Assembly: GCF_001705665.1 (NCBI RefSeq)
Contig: NZ_MDHA01000053.1
Location: forward strand, 1 to 64,000
Direction: 5' to 3'
Source of the DNA: Thioclava sp. SK-1
Lineage (GTDB): Bacteria > Pseudomonadota > Alphaproteobacteria > Rhodobacterales > Rhodobacteraceae
Length of the DNA: 64,000 nucleotides
Each line of letters starts with the position of its first letter. Position 1 is the first letter of the stretch. The position numbers were made by a program, and so were the translations under genes. The notes beneath the pieces are model-generated. The model made no database searches, had not been told where the DNA came from, and saw only the letters and a program-made list of their open reading frames with translations. Below are positions 35,051 through 45,895 of this stretch, piece by piece.

Positions 35051-38000
35051 TTGACCTATTGGCATTATTACTCACGGAATTCGGCACCTGATGCACGCAA
35101 CGATAGTGGCGAGACAGGGTATAATGAGGCCGTCACAATCAATGTATTGGCCAATGATACCGATCCGGATTGCGATACACTTAAAGTAAAGTCTGCAACC
35201 ACTTCGGATGGGTCCGTAGTTGTTAATTCTAACGGCACGATCACCTTCACCCCTGCGGATGGGTTCACCGGTCAGGCCACCGTGTGCTACACCGTGTCTG
35301 ACGGCAATGGCGGTTATGACACCGCGACCGTTTGCATTGATGTCTCCGAGCCCGAAAATGACGGCATCGTTGAAGGCACTGATGGCGACGATCTGATCGA
35401 CACCAGCTACACTGGGGACCCGGAAGGCGATAAGATTGACAATAATGATGCGATCTTGCCCGGTGAGTCCGGCGATGATGACATCGTTCAGGCCGGCGCT
35501 GGCAATGACACGGTTTATGCGGGCAATGGCGATGACGAAGTCGACGCAGGCGCGGGCAATGATTATGTCGAAGGCGGCGCGGGCGATGATCAGATCCTTG
35601 GCGGTTCTGGCAATGATACGCTGATCGGTGACGGCGCGGTTGCGTCTGAAGGCGGCGCGCTATTGGCCGATTGGGCCGATTTCACGGCTGATGGCAAATT
35701 CACCAACGGTGAATCTGTCGATATGGGCGGTGTCTCGATGAAATTCGAGTTCACGGCACAGGAATACGGAGCTTATGCCAAAGTCTCGTCAGAAACCCAA
35801 TATACAGAATCTGGCGAAGCGTTTTCCAGCAATGGCGGTCTGAAGCTGTATGGCAAAGGCGGCGATGGTAAATGTGACTATGACAACGGCGACGACAATA
35901 CGTCCACTTCGGTTCTGACATTCGACGCCACCGATGACACATTGTCGGATTCGGTGAAGGATGTGTCCTTCCGTATCAACGATTTGGATCTGGGGAATTC
36001 GTCGGATTACCACGAAGATATCGTCACGATCCGCGCCTTTGATGCCGATGGCAACCCGTTGGAAGTGAAATATACCGTCGAGGGCAATCAGCATGTAAAT
36101 GGCAACACCGTATCCGGTGGCAGCTATGATGACGGGTCGCTTGGTCCGGATGATGCGGTTGGCTCTGTTCTGGTTGAAATTGCCGGGCCAGTGGCGCGGA
36201 TTGAGATCGATTATGACAATGGCGGCGACACCGATCAGGCGATCTGGCTGACCGATATCTCGGCCACGTCGATCCCATTGGTGTCTGAAGATGCGATTGG
36301 CAATGATACGATTGATGGTGGCGAAGGCGATGACGTCATCGAAGGCAATGGCGGCGATGATTTACTGTCGGGTGGCGCAGGCGCTGATCATGTATCGGGC
36401 GGCGATGATCGCGACACGATTGCCGGCGGTGCAGGCGACACGGTTGATGGTGGCGCAGGTGGCGACGATTGGGACACGCTGGATCTGACCGGGCAGGGCG
36501 CGTATCGCCTGACCGATGTGACGGAAGACAGCAATGGCAACGGCACCGACGGCACGGTTGAATTCCTGGACAGCGATGGCAATGTGACCGGCACGCTGGG
36601 CTATACCGAGATCGAAGAGATTATCGGTGATGGCATTAATCTGGATCCGACCGCTGTTGATGACGCAATCACAACAGATGAAGATCAATCTGTCACGATT
36701 GATGTTCTGGCCAATGACTATGATGCTGATGGCGGCACGCTCAGTGTTACAGATGCCAGCGCGGAGAACGGCTCGGTCACGGTGAATGCCGATGGCACGC
36801 TGACCTTCACGCCGGATGCGGATTTCAACGGCGACGCGACCATCACCTACAGCATTGATGACGGCAATGGCGGCACTGATACTGCGACTGTCACTGTCAC
36901 CGTTACCCCGGTGAATGATGCCCCTGTTGCGGCAGATGATGTCGCAAGCACCGATTACGCCACGGCCGTAACTGTGGATGTCTTGGCCAATGACACAGAT
37001 GTCGATGGCGATACATTAAGCGTACAAACCGCAAGCAGCCCTGATGGCGATGTCGTCGTGAATGGAGATGGCACCGTAACCTTCACACCGGCATCTGGTT
37101 TCTCTGGCGATGCGACCATCGAATATACTGTCACTGATGGAAACGGCGGCACAGATACTGCCACGCTGACCGTGACCGTGGGGGATCAACCGCTGGACGG
37201 TATTGTCGAAGGCACCGCTGGCGGTGACCTGATCGATTATGATTACACCGGCGATCCCGAAGGCGACATGGTCGACCATGAGGATGAGATCATCGCAGGC
37301 GAAGGCGTCAACGATGACATCATCGAAGCCTATGAAGGCAACGACACGGTCTTTGCCGGCGAAGGCAATGACGATGTCTATGGCGGCGCGGGCGATGACA
37401 GCCTGAACGGCGGTACGGGTGACGATCTGATTTATGGCGGCACCGGTGATGACACGATCGATGGCGGCGCCGATAATGACACATTGATGGGCCAGGCTGG
37501 CAATGACAGCATTGATGGCAATGATGGCAATGACAGCATTGACGGCGGCGCGGGCGATGACACGATCAACGGCGGCGCGGGCAATGATACGCTGCGCGGT
37601 GGTGAAGGGTTTGATGTTGTCAGCGGTGACGCGGGCGATGACCTGATCTTTGGCGGTTCGCAAGATGACACGCTGTTGGGTGGCGATGATAACGACACCA
37701 TTCAGGCCAGCGAAGGCGATGACCTTGTCGAAGGCGGTGCAGGTAATGACAGTGCCAATGGCGGCAGTGGCAATGATACGCTGTATGGCAATGACGGCGA
37801 AGACAGCCTGAACGGCGCAGACGGCGATGACCTTCTGCTGGGCGGATCGGGTGACGATCAGCTGAAAGGCGGCGCTGGCAATGACAGCCTGTATGGTGAA
37901 GATGGCAATGATCTGATCACTGCAGGTACCGGCGATGACTATCTGTCGGGCGGCAATGGGGATGACACGCTCTATGGCAATGAGGGCAATGACACCCTTG

Positions 38001-39868
38001 ATGCCGGCCAGGACGGTGATGACCTGTATGGCGGTGAAGGCGACGATTCCTTGCTGGGCGGCGCACGTGAAGATCTGCTGGTTGGCGGCGAAGGAAACGA
38101 TACGATCATTGGCGGTAACGCGGATGATACGATCGACGGCGGCGCAGGTAGCGATTACGCCCAAGGCGATGATGGCGATGATTACATCAACACATCGAAT
38201 GGCGATTTGGCACCTGATCAAGGCTATCCAGGGCTGTTCCCGGCCGATACCGATCCAAATAATGACAAAGACACGGTCCTTGGCGGAGCGGGCAATGACA
38301 CGATCATCACCGGCGATGATGCGGATTACATCGAAGGCAATGATGGCGATGATGTCATCAACGCAGGTATCGACAATGACACAGTTATGGGCGGTGCCGG
38401 TAACGACTATATCGTTGGTGGTGAAGGTGCGGATCTGATCGACGCGGGCGAAGGCGATGACACCGTCTATGCCGGTAACGCGCCAGAGCTGCCCGATGAG
38501 CTGAACATCCCAGACGATACAGACTTGTTGCCAAATAATGGCACCGACACTGTCTATGGCGGTGCGGGCAATGACCTGATCTATGGTGCGGATGACGCTG
38601 ATTACCTGCTGGGCGGTGATGATAACGACACCATCCACGGCGGCATCGACAACGACTCCATCTATGGTGAAGCCGGCGATGATGAGCTGTATGGCGATGA
38701 AGGCGACGACTATTTGTCGGGCGGCGAAGGCGATGACACGCTGTATGGCGGCGCGGGCAATGATACGCTTGACGCGGGACAGGACGGTGACACGCTGTAT
38801 GGCGGCGATGGCGATGACAAATTGCTGGGCGGTCCGGTCGAAGACCTGATGTATGGCGAAGATGGCAACGATACGCTGGATGGCGGATCGGGTGATGACA
38901 CGCTGTTCGGTGGTGACGGGGATGACTCGATCACCGGTTGGTTCGGCGACGACACGATCAATGGCGATGCTGGCAATGACACCATCACCGGCGATTTCGG
39001 CAACGACACGATCAATGGCGGCGCAGGCAGTGACAGCCTGTCTGGCGGTGATGATCGTGACACGTTCATCGTGGGCGCGGGCGACGAAGGCTATGGCGAC
39101 GTGGTCGACGGCGGCGAAGGTGGCGATGATTATGACACGCTGGATCTGTCGGCCGTTGGCAAAGATGCGACCAATATCGTCTATACCTCGGCGGATAAGG
39201 AAGACGGCTATGTCGAATTCCTGAATGACGATAAGGATGTTGTGGGCACGTTGAACTTCTCGAACATCGAGAATGTCATCCCTTGCTTCACACCGGGCAC
39301 CGTGGTGGCCACGCCTAAGGGCGAGCGTCTGGTAGAAGAGCTTGTCGAAGGCGATCGCGTGATCACCCGCGACAACGGTATCCAACAGATCCGCTGGGTG
39401 GGCCGTCGTGATATGTCACGCGCAGATTTGATCGCTGCACCACATCTGAAGCCTGTCTTGATCCGCGCAGGATCGCTTGGCCCGAACTTGCCAGAGCGTG
39501 ATATGCTGGTATCGCCCAACCACCGGATGCTGGTCGCGAATGAGCGCACGGCGCTGTTCTTTGAAGAGCATGAGGTTCTGGTGGCTGCGAAACATTTGGT
39601 CGACAATCGTGGCGTGAAACCGGTGGAGACGCTTGGCACAAGCTACATTCACTTCATGTTTGACCGTCACGAAGTGGTCTTGGCCAATGGCGCCTGGACC
39701 GAAAGCTTCCAGCCCGGTGATATGACGTTGGGTTCAATGGGCAATGCGCAACGCAGCGAAATCTTTGAGATCTTCCCAGATCTCAAAAGCACGCAAGGCA
39801 TCGAAGACTATCGTGCCGCGCGTAAAACGTTGAAGCGCCATGAAGCATCTTTGCTGATCAGAAGCTAA
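35051..39868 (+). CDS. Giant secreted protein: cadherin-like, RTX repeats, C-terminal Hint domain
   Basis: A 1605-residue acidic repeat protein. Order: tandem-95/cadherin-like domain (about 12-97), RTX (100-197), a unique beta-rich region (198-415), RTX (416-475), two more tandem-95 domains (531-715), a long RTX block (715-1390) with GGxGxDxUx nonapeptides, and a Hint_2 domain (1410-1605). The Hint domain starts at Cys1412 ([13 protein letters not shown]), with the block-B-like His in [11 protein letters not shown] repeats bind calcium and imply type I secretion; the Hint domain is related to intein/hedgehog autoprocessing. No signal peptide. The start is TTG with AAGGAGA upstream. Secretion genes are not in the window. 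Confidence 0.88.
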   Translation: MTYWHYYSRNSAPDARNDSGETGYNEAVTINVLANDTDPDCDTLKVKSATTSDGSVVVNSNGTITFTPADGFTGQATVCYTVSDGNGGYDTATVCIDVSEPENDGIVEGTDGDDLIDTSYTGDPEGDKIDNNDAILPGESGDDDIVQAGAGNDTVYAGNGDDEVDAGAGNDYVEGGAGDDQILGGSGNDTLIGDGAVASEGGALLADWADFTADGKFTNGESVDMGGVSMKFEFTAQEYGAYAKVSSETQYTESGEAFSSNGGLKLYGKGGDGKCDYDNGDDNTSTSVLTFDATDDTLSDSVKDVSFRINDLDLGNSSDYHEDIVTIRAFDADGNPLEVKYTVEGNQHVNGNTVSGGSYDDGSLGPDDAVGSVLVEIAGPVARIEIDYDNGGDTDQAIWLTDISATSIPLVSEDAIGNDTIDGGEGDDVIEGNGGDDLLSGGAGADHVSGGDDRDTIAGGAGDTVDGGAGGDDWDTLDLTGQGAYRLTDVTEDSNGNGTDGTVEFLDSDGNVTGTLGYTEIEEIIGDGINLDPTAVDDAITTDEDQSVTIDVLANDYDADGGTLSVTDASAENGSVTVNADGTLTFTPDADFNGDATITYSIDDGNGGTDTATVTVTVTPVNDAPVAADDVASTDYATAVTVDVLANDTDVDGDTLSVQTASSPDGDVVVNGDGTVTFTPASGFSGDATIEYTVTDGNGGTDTATLTVTVGDQPLDGIVEGTAGGDLIDYDYTGDPEGDMVDHEDEIIAGEGVNDDIIEAYEGNDTVFAGEGNDDVYGGAGDDSLNGGTGDDLIYGGTGDDTIDGGADNDTLMGQAGNDSIDGNDGNDSIDGGAGDDTINGGAGNDTLRGGEGFDVVSGDAGDDLIFGGSQDDTLLGGDDNDTIQASEGDDLVEGGAGNDSANGGSGNDTLYGNDGEDSLNGADGDDLLLGGSGDDQLKGGAGNDSLYGEDGNDLITAGTGDDYLSGGNGDDTLYGNEGNDTLDAGQDGDDLYGGEGDDSLLGGAREDLLVGGEGNDTIIGGNADDTIDGGAGSDYAQGDDGDDYINTSNGDLAPDQGYPGLFPADTDPNNDKDTVLGGAGNDTIITGDDADYIEGNDGDDVINAGIDNDTVMGGAGNDYIVGGEGADLIDAGEGDDTVYAGNAPELPDELNIPDDTDLLPNNGTDTVYGGAGNDLIYGADDADYLLGGDDNDTIHGGIDNDSIYGEAGDDELYGDEGDDYLSGGEGDDTLYGGAGNDTLDAGQDGDTLYGGDGDDKLLGGPVEDLMYGEDGNDTLDGGSGDDTLFGGDGDDSITGWFGDDTINGDAGNDTITGDFGNDTINGGAGSDSLSGGDDRDTFIVGAGDEGYGDVVDGGEGGDDYDTLDLSAVGKDATNIVYTSADKEDGYVEFLNDDKDVVGTLNFSNIENVIPCFTPGTVVATPKGERLVEELVEGDRVITRDNGIQQIRWVGRRDMSRADLIAAPHLKPVLIRAGSLGPNLPERDMLVSPNHRMLVANERTALFFEEHEVLVAAKHLVDNRGVKPVETLGTSYIHFMFDRHEVVLANGAWTESFQPGDMTLGSMGNAQRSEIFEIFPDLKSTQGIEDYRAARKTLKRHEASLLIRS

Positions 39869-39940
39869 GGCGGCATCCGTGTCCGGCGCCCTTGGGGCGC
39901 AGGCATGGGTGTGAATGAAACACCTCGTGGTGGGGGTTAT

Positions 39941-39975
39941 CGGTCCAGTCCCGTTCGGGGGCTGGGCCGATTTTT
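39941..39975 (+). terminator. Intrinsic terminator after the giant Hint/RTX gene
   Basis: CGGTCCAGTCCC (39941-39952) pairs with GGGGCTGGGCCG (39958-39969) with two G-U pairs, then ATTTTTA. Confidence 0.75.
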
Positions 39976-40220
39976 ATATCTGTTCTGGCCTGGTCTTGGA
40001 CAGGCGCATGACCGCATCGCAGGCAGAAAACCGCGCAGAACGCCATTATGACGCTTATTTGTTCACCATTTGGCGAAATCGTGTTTTTTCGTGAGAATTT
40101 CACTTTGCTGCAACTGCGAGAAGCATTAGGAATTACTTAACACTTGAGCATTGTGGGCATGAGCAGGCACCGCAGGCCGTCCAGACCTATTTTTTTTGTA
40201 ACGACCTTCTGGGGGCGCTC

Positions 40221-41405
40221 ATGACCAATTTTTCCCATACCCATGACAAAGATTGCGACGATGATTGCGGTGAGAAAATCATCGGTAATGATGGCGATAA
40301 CACTCTGGTTGGAACCGATTGCGACGATACGATTTCGGGAGGTCGCGGTGACGATACGATCACGGCCAAAGATGGCAATGACTGGATCGATGGTGGCAAA
40401 GGAAATGATGTCATTGATGGCGGCGCCGGCAAGGACACGATCTATGGCGGTCGCGGTGATGATCTGATCACAGCAGGCGCGGGCAGGGATGTTGTCTATG
40501 GTCAGGACGGCTGTGACACCATCACTGGCGGGGGTGAAAATGACTACCTGTCAGGTGGGGACGATGCCGACACGTTCAAAATTGTTCCTGGCGGGTCCAG
40601 CGCGATCAATTATACCACTGTGGATGGTGGGAATGGCGGCTATGACGATGACACGCTGAATTATGGCGGGTTGTTGAAAGACGGCTATGAGCTGGTATCG
40701 CATAAAAGCGTCTATGATTTCGATTTCTTCGGAAAACCCGGATATAATGGCACGCTTAAATTTTATAACTCTGAGACCTGCCAGTGGCAGATCATCACCT
40801 ATTGCGACATTGAAAATGTGGTGCCTTGCTTTACGCCGGGCAGCTTGATCGCAACGCCTGACGGGGAAATCCCGGTAGAGATGTTGCGCCCGGGGCATAA
40901 GGTGATGACACGCGACAATGGCGTGCAGGAAATCGCTTGGGCCGGGCGTGCGGATTTGGGGTACAGCGATTTGGTGGCCCGACCAGAGCAGGCGCCGGTG
41001 CTGATTAAAGCGGGCGCTTTGGGCAATGGCTTGCCAGAGCGTGATATGCGCGTGTCGCCCAATCACCGCATGCTTCTGACGGGGGATCGCGCACAGCTGT
41101 ATTTCGCAGAATATGAGGTCCTGGCATCGGCCAAGCATCTGGTGGGCCGGCCGGGGATCGTATCGGCCGCCGTGCCTGGTGTCAGCTATGTGCATTTCAT
41201 GTTTGAAAACCATGAGGTCGTTTTGGCCGATGGTGCGTGGTCTGAAAGCTTCCAACCGGGCGAAATCACCATGAATTCCATGGGCCGCACGCAACGGGAT
41301 GAAATTTACGCACTGTTCCCGCAGTTGCGCGCCAAAACCGGGCGTGAGGAGTATCGCTCTGCGCGCAAGACCCTTAAACGCCATGAAGCAGCCTTGCTAC
41401 GTTAA
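40221..41405 (+). CDS. RTX-Hint protein
   Basis: A 394-residue paralogue of the upstream giant. The N-terminal ~110 residues are RTX nonapeptides (GGRGDDTITAKDGNDWIDGG and similar), then a spacer, then a Hint_2 domain from Cys203 (VPCFTPGSLIATP) with VSPNHRMLL. Its tail (WSESFQPGEITMNSMGRTQR, then [16 protein letters not shown]) closely matches the giant protein's tail. Two cysteines near the N-terminus (DKDCDDDCGEK) are unusual for RTX proteins. GGGGGCG precedes the ATG. Probably type I secreted. Confidence 0.87.
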   Translation: MTNFSHTHDKDCDDDCGEKIIGNDGDNTLVGTDCDDTISGGRGDDTITAKDGNDWIDGGKGNDVIDGGAGKDTIYGGRGDDLITAGAGRDVVYGQDGCDTITGGGENDYLSGGDDADTFKIVPGGSSAINYTTVDGGNGGYDDDTLNYGGLLKDGYELVSHKSVYDFDFFGKPGYNGTLKFYNSETCQWQIITYCDIENVVPCFTPGSLIATPDGEIPVEMLRPGHKVMTRDNGVQEIAWAGRADLGYSDLVARPEQAPVLIKAGALGNGLPERDMRVSPNHRMLLTGDRAQLYFAEYEVLASAKHLVGRPGIVSAAVPGVSYVHFMFENHEVVLADGAWSESFQPGEITMNSMGRTQRDEIYALFPQLRAKTGREEYRSARKTLKRHEAALLR

Positions 41406-41585
41406 AAAACTGCTGCATCTATTGGCAATTTGGGTCAAAAATGGCGCCGTTTCCATAAGGGGAACGGTGATTTTCAGGCAATATCATAGGCATCTCTGAT
41501 CTTTACCTATCGTTAACTTCGCATCAGCCATAAGTTGGAAACTTGGGGGCGCTTTGACCTAAGTTTGTGAAAGGGTGCGTGGCGT

Positions 41586-42365
41586 ATGACGGTAGAGACA
41601 GCAAATTCTGGTTTCCACTCGGATCCGTTTCCGGGGATACGTTATGTTACGCAAGATTTTCGCGAATTTGGCGATGCCGCACCGTCTGAGCTGCGGTTAC
41701 AATTCGATGATTATGCGGAAAAAACCGGGACTGTTCTGTGTCGAACAGCGCAAGAAGAGCCGGTGTTTATCGGTGAATTGCAGCACTTTACCGGCACGGT
41801 TCCCTGTTTCACACCCGAGTCAAAAATTGCCACTGCGACAGGTGATGTGGCGATTGCTGATCTTATTCCGGGGATGCGTGTCATCACCCGTGACAATGGA
41901 CTGCAGCAGGTGCGCTGGGTTGGGCGGCGGCATTTCGGTTGGCGTGCGCTTGGCCTGAATCCATTCTTGCGCCCTGTGCTGATCAAAGCCGGGTCTTTGG
42001 GGCCAGAATTTCCGCAGCGCGACATGCTTGTTTCCCCCAACCACCGGTTCCTGGCCAGCGCAAGCGAGCTTCCCGGAGAAAGATTGGGTATGGCGCAGGA
42101 TTTTCTGGATCGTGATGGGGTCGAGCGGGTTGCCGCGCGCCGTGTGGAATATATGCAGGTTCTGCTGGACCGGCATGAGCTGCTCTTGGTGGATGGCTGC
42201 TGGTCGGAAAGCTATCAGCCCCAGCGCAGCTCCATCGCCTTGCTTGATGCGGCGCAGCGCGAAGAACTGTGCAGGATTGTTCCGGCCTTGGCGCATTCCC
42301 CTGCGCCCGCATTTGAAGCGGTGCGCCCACAGGTGTTGGACACGCACTGTGAACCCGCCCAATAA
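41586..42365 (+). CDS. Hint-domain protein without RTX repeats
   Basis: A 259-residue protein with a short N-terminal region and a Hint_2 domain starting at Cys74 (VPCFTPESKIATATG) with VSPNHRFL. It keeps VITRDNGLQQVRWVGRR and CWSESYQP but lacks the RTX block and the KTLKRHEA tail of its neighbours. Without RTX repeats its route out of the cell, if any, is unclear. AAAGGG precedes the ATG at some distance. Third of three tandem Hint genes. Confidence 0.85.
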   Translation: MTVETANSGFHSDPFPGIRYVTQDFREFGDAAPSELRLQFDDYAEKTGTVLCRTAQEEPVFIGELQHFTGTVPCFTPESKIATATGDVAIADLIPGMRVITRDNGLQQVRWVGRRHFGWRALGLNPFLRPVLIKAGSLGPEFPQRDMLVSPNHRFLASASELPGERLGMAQDFLDRDGVERVAARRVEYMQVLLDRHELLLVDGCWSESYQPQRSSIALLDAAQREELCRIVPALAHSPAPAFEAVRPQVLDTHCEPAQ

Positions 42366-42511
42366 ACCATCATAATCACTTTGCGAGCTGGTTAAACCTG
42401 TTGCGCTGAAGACTCAGCATACGCTGATGCAGAAGTTATCTCATAGGTTGTCATTGACGAAGGTCCTGCTCCCGCAGATCGTTGACTTATTCAGTTAAGG
42501 ATCAGGGAATT

Positions 42512-42763
42512 ATGACCCATTTTCATCATAGCACATCGGGTGGATGTGATTTTTTAGGCGTTCGTAAAGGGCGCGCAGGCGGTTTTGAGATTGTCTATGA
42601 CGACGGCGGCACCCTGCGTATGATTTGGCGCGTCGTCGGCGAAGTCTGCGAGTCCACATTGTCAGATGCATTGAAGGCCTCTGTTGCGCATCGTCGGGTT
42701 TTAACTGCGATGCAAAGCGAATTGCGCAAACGTGCAATTGCAATCGAATCCATTCTGGATTGA
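42512..42763 (+). CDS. Small protein of unknown function
   Basis: An 83-residue protein starting MTHFHHSTSGGCDFLGVRKG, with a middle GGFEIVYDDGGTLRMIWRVV and a helical C-terminus (ALKASVAHRRVLTAMQSELR). I do not recognise the family. The frame looks coding and GATCAGGG precedes the ATG. It follows the Hint genes in the same orientation, 146 bases after the third, and ends before a terminator, so it may belong with them. Confidence 0.6.
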   Translation: MTHFHHSTSGGCDFLGVRKGRAGGFEIVYDDGGTLRMIWRVVGEVCESTLSDALKASVAHRRVLTAMQSELRKRAIAIESILD

Positions 42764-42813
42764 GCGTTAACAGCACCCCATTGCATGTCACATCGCCGTA
42801 AAAGGCCAAATCA

Positions 42814-42848
42814 AAAGGCCCCAACGAGGATCTCTCGCCGGGGCCTTT
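42814..42848. terminator. Terminator between the small gene and eno
   Basis: AAAGGCCCC (42814-42822) and GGGGCCTTT (42840-42848) with AT-rich flanks on both sides, fitting convergent transcription. Confidence 0.8.
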
Positions 42849-42876
42849 GTTTTGCTTAAAGCCTATCCCAAGGGGA

Positions 42877-44169
<1,293 letters not shown>

Positions 44170-44324
44170 TTAGCTGAATGCTCCGATGCGGGCCGGGTTA
44201 AGCTATAGCCGCCGAAAATACCGGGCGAAAGGGTCATGTTTGCGTTAACACGACTGTTAGCGCCGATACTCACCAATTTTTCTGCAAGCGCATGGTGGGG
44301 AATGGTTTTTGCCGCTTTTCGGGG

Positions 44325-45047
44325 CTAACGGCGCAGCGGTCTTGCCGCCTCAATCAAGCCTGCGACATCGGCATAAATTGGCAGGTGATCGGATGCACGC
44401 CGGCTCAGTTGTGTATCACAAACGCTTATGCGCGACACTTGCGCCCGGCCACAGGTGACAAGGCGGTCCAATTTTCCAACAGGGGCGACCGATGGGTAGG
44501 TCGCGCCAGGGGCATGGATTTCAAATGCGCCCAGTGCCTCAAAGCCAGAACGCATGGACCATTCATTGAAATCCCCGATGGCCAAGGCGGGGGATGGTGC
44601 AGCATCCAGCAACTCCTTGGCAATCCGGGTCCATTGTGCCCGGCGATCTGCGCGGCGCAGCCCCAGATGCGCGGCCACAAGCAAGAACGGCTTGCCGCCG
44701 TCTGGGGCAATGCGCACCTTCAAGGCACCGCGCGATTCCATTCCGGGCAGCTCTATCCCAGTGCAATCCAAAACCCGTGTGCCGCGTTTGACCAAAACTG
44801 CCTGACCGTGCCAGCCAAGGCTGTCCGGGCCTGTGCGTGGTTGGTCTATGGTTTGAAAATCCGTTTCTTCTTCGATCATTTTCGCGGGCAGCGCAGCCGG
44901 GCGTGCGCCCAGCCGACGATCCACCTCCTGTAAAGCGATCACGTCAGCATTCAGTTGATTTATGACCTCGATCGTCCGGCCTGGATCACGCCGCCGGTCG
45001 ATACCGACACATTTGTGCAGATTATATGAAGCGATTCGTAGGGTCAT
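44325..45047 (-). CDS. Endonuclease/exonuclease/phosphatase-family protein
   Basis: A 240-residue EEP-fold hydrolase. LRIASYNLHKCVGIDRRRDP carries the N-terminal Asn, ADVIALQEVD the metal-binding Glu, AAHLGLRRADRRAQW the catalytic His, AIGDFNEWSM the Asp/Asn pair, and RASDHLPIYAD the final Asp-His. Substrate may be DNA, inositol phosphate or another phosphodiester. No signal peptide. It is followed by eno on the same strand and could share its regulation. Confidence 0.85.
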   Translation of the reverse strand: MTLRIASYNLHKCVGIDRRRDPGRTIEVINQLNADVIALQEVDRRLGARPAALPAKMIEEETDFQTIDQPRTGPDSLGWHGQAVLVKRGTRVLDCTGIELPGMESRGALKVRIAPDGGKPFLLVAAHLGLRRADRRAQWTRIAKELLDAAPSPALAIGDFNEWSMRSGFEALGAFEIHAPGATYPSVAPVGKLDRLVTCGRAQVSRISVCDTQLSRRASDHLPIYADVAGLIEAARPLRR

Positions 45048-45207
45048 TAATCACAGATTTTCACATGGTTTGCATTTCATATGCATGCTTATTGGCATGC
45101 TGGCTTACCTTCACATAACAACCACGTCAGGAATGTCACGCGATCAATGTAAAACTGTTTGTTATTTATCACAGCGATCTTGGCACGCGGCGGTGATGCG
45201 CTAAAAC

Positions 45208-45885
45208 ATGTATATGAAAATCTTGACACACCTGCGCGAGATGCGCCGACAAAGCTGGCCGGTGCGGCTGATCTGGCTGATGCTTGGGTTTGAATTTGGG
45301 CTGGCGCTGTTTGAACGGCAATGGCCTTTGGCGGGTGTGGCGTTCCTGACCTTTGCGCTGACCCTGGTTCCAATCTATGCCAGCTCTAGGATACAGATCC
45401 GGCTTCCCACCTCCTTAATGGTCGCAATGACAGCGTTTATCTTCGCGACGATCTTTCTGGGTGAGGCGTTTGATTTTTATAACCGTTTTTGGTGGTGGGA
45501 TATCGCGCTGCATGGCAGTTCGGCCTTGGGTTTTGGGTTGGTAGGTTTTCTTTTTGTTTTCATGATGTTTGAGGGGGACTCTTATGCGGCGCCTCGCTGG
45601 GCAATGGCGCTGATCGCCTTTAGCTTCGCGGTCAGTATCGGCGCGATATGGGAGATTTTTGAATTCGGTATGGACCAAATTTTTGGCACCAATATGCAAA
45701 AATCGGGTCTGACGGACACGATGGGCGATTTGATCGTTGATGTTATTGGTGCCAGCCTTGGCGCGCTTGCCGGCTGGGCCTATCTGTTTGGTCGCGGGCC
45801 GGGTTTTACCCGCGACATGTTTAACGACTTCATCTCAAAAAACCGCCGTCGTTTTAAGAAATTTCGCTTAAGAAGAAAAACTTAG
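45208..45885 (+). CDS. Multi-pass membrane protein, DUF2238/YjdF-like
   Basis: A 225-residue protein with about six membrane helices. EAFDFYNRFWWWDIALHGSS near 86 and GAIWEIFEFGMDQIFGTN near 147 resemble the conserved acidic/His motifs of the YjdF group. Then SGLTDTMGDLIVDVIGASLG near 170 matches its TDTMxDLxxDxxGA motif. Function unknown. The C-terminus is a strongly basic tail (KNRRRFKKFRLRRKT). No clear ribosome site. Confidence 0.7.
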   Translation: MYMKILTHLREMRRQSWPVRLIWLMLGFEFGLALFERQWPLAGVAFLTFALTLVPIYASSRIQIRLPTSLMVAMTAFIFATIFLGEAFDFYNRFWWWDIALHGSSALGFGLVGFLFVFMMFEGDSYAAPRWAMALIAFSFAVSIGAIWEIFEFGMDQIFGTNMQKSGLTDTMGDLIVDVIGASLGALAGWAYLFGRGPGFTRDMFNDFISKNRRRFKKFRLRRKT

Positions 45886-45895
45886 AGTATATTCT

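Noticed and set aside
35068-36278. Assorted 60-110 codon frames on both strands within the giant Hint gene
   Set aside because: They are shadows of the biased Gly-Asp codons of the real gene.
37016-39385. A 789-residue open frame on the minus strand inside the giant RTX gene
   Set aside because: It is the mirror of GC-rich, period-27 RTX codons, which leaves the opposite strand open. It is a low-complexity Ile/Val/Ala product without a ribosome site or domain.
40200-41560. Shared GGGGGCG string before the Hint genes as a common regulatory motif
   Set aside because: In the second gene it is simply the ribosome binding site. A similar string occurs in the tRNA promoter, so chance similarity is likely.
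45083-45100. GCATGC-TTATTG-GCATGC near the EEP-fold gene
   Set aside because: The two units are themselves palindromes of six bases, and there is no further symmetry or spacing that supports an operator.
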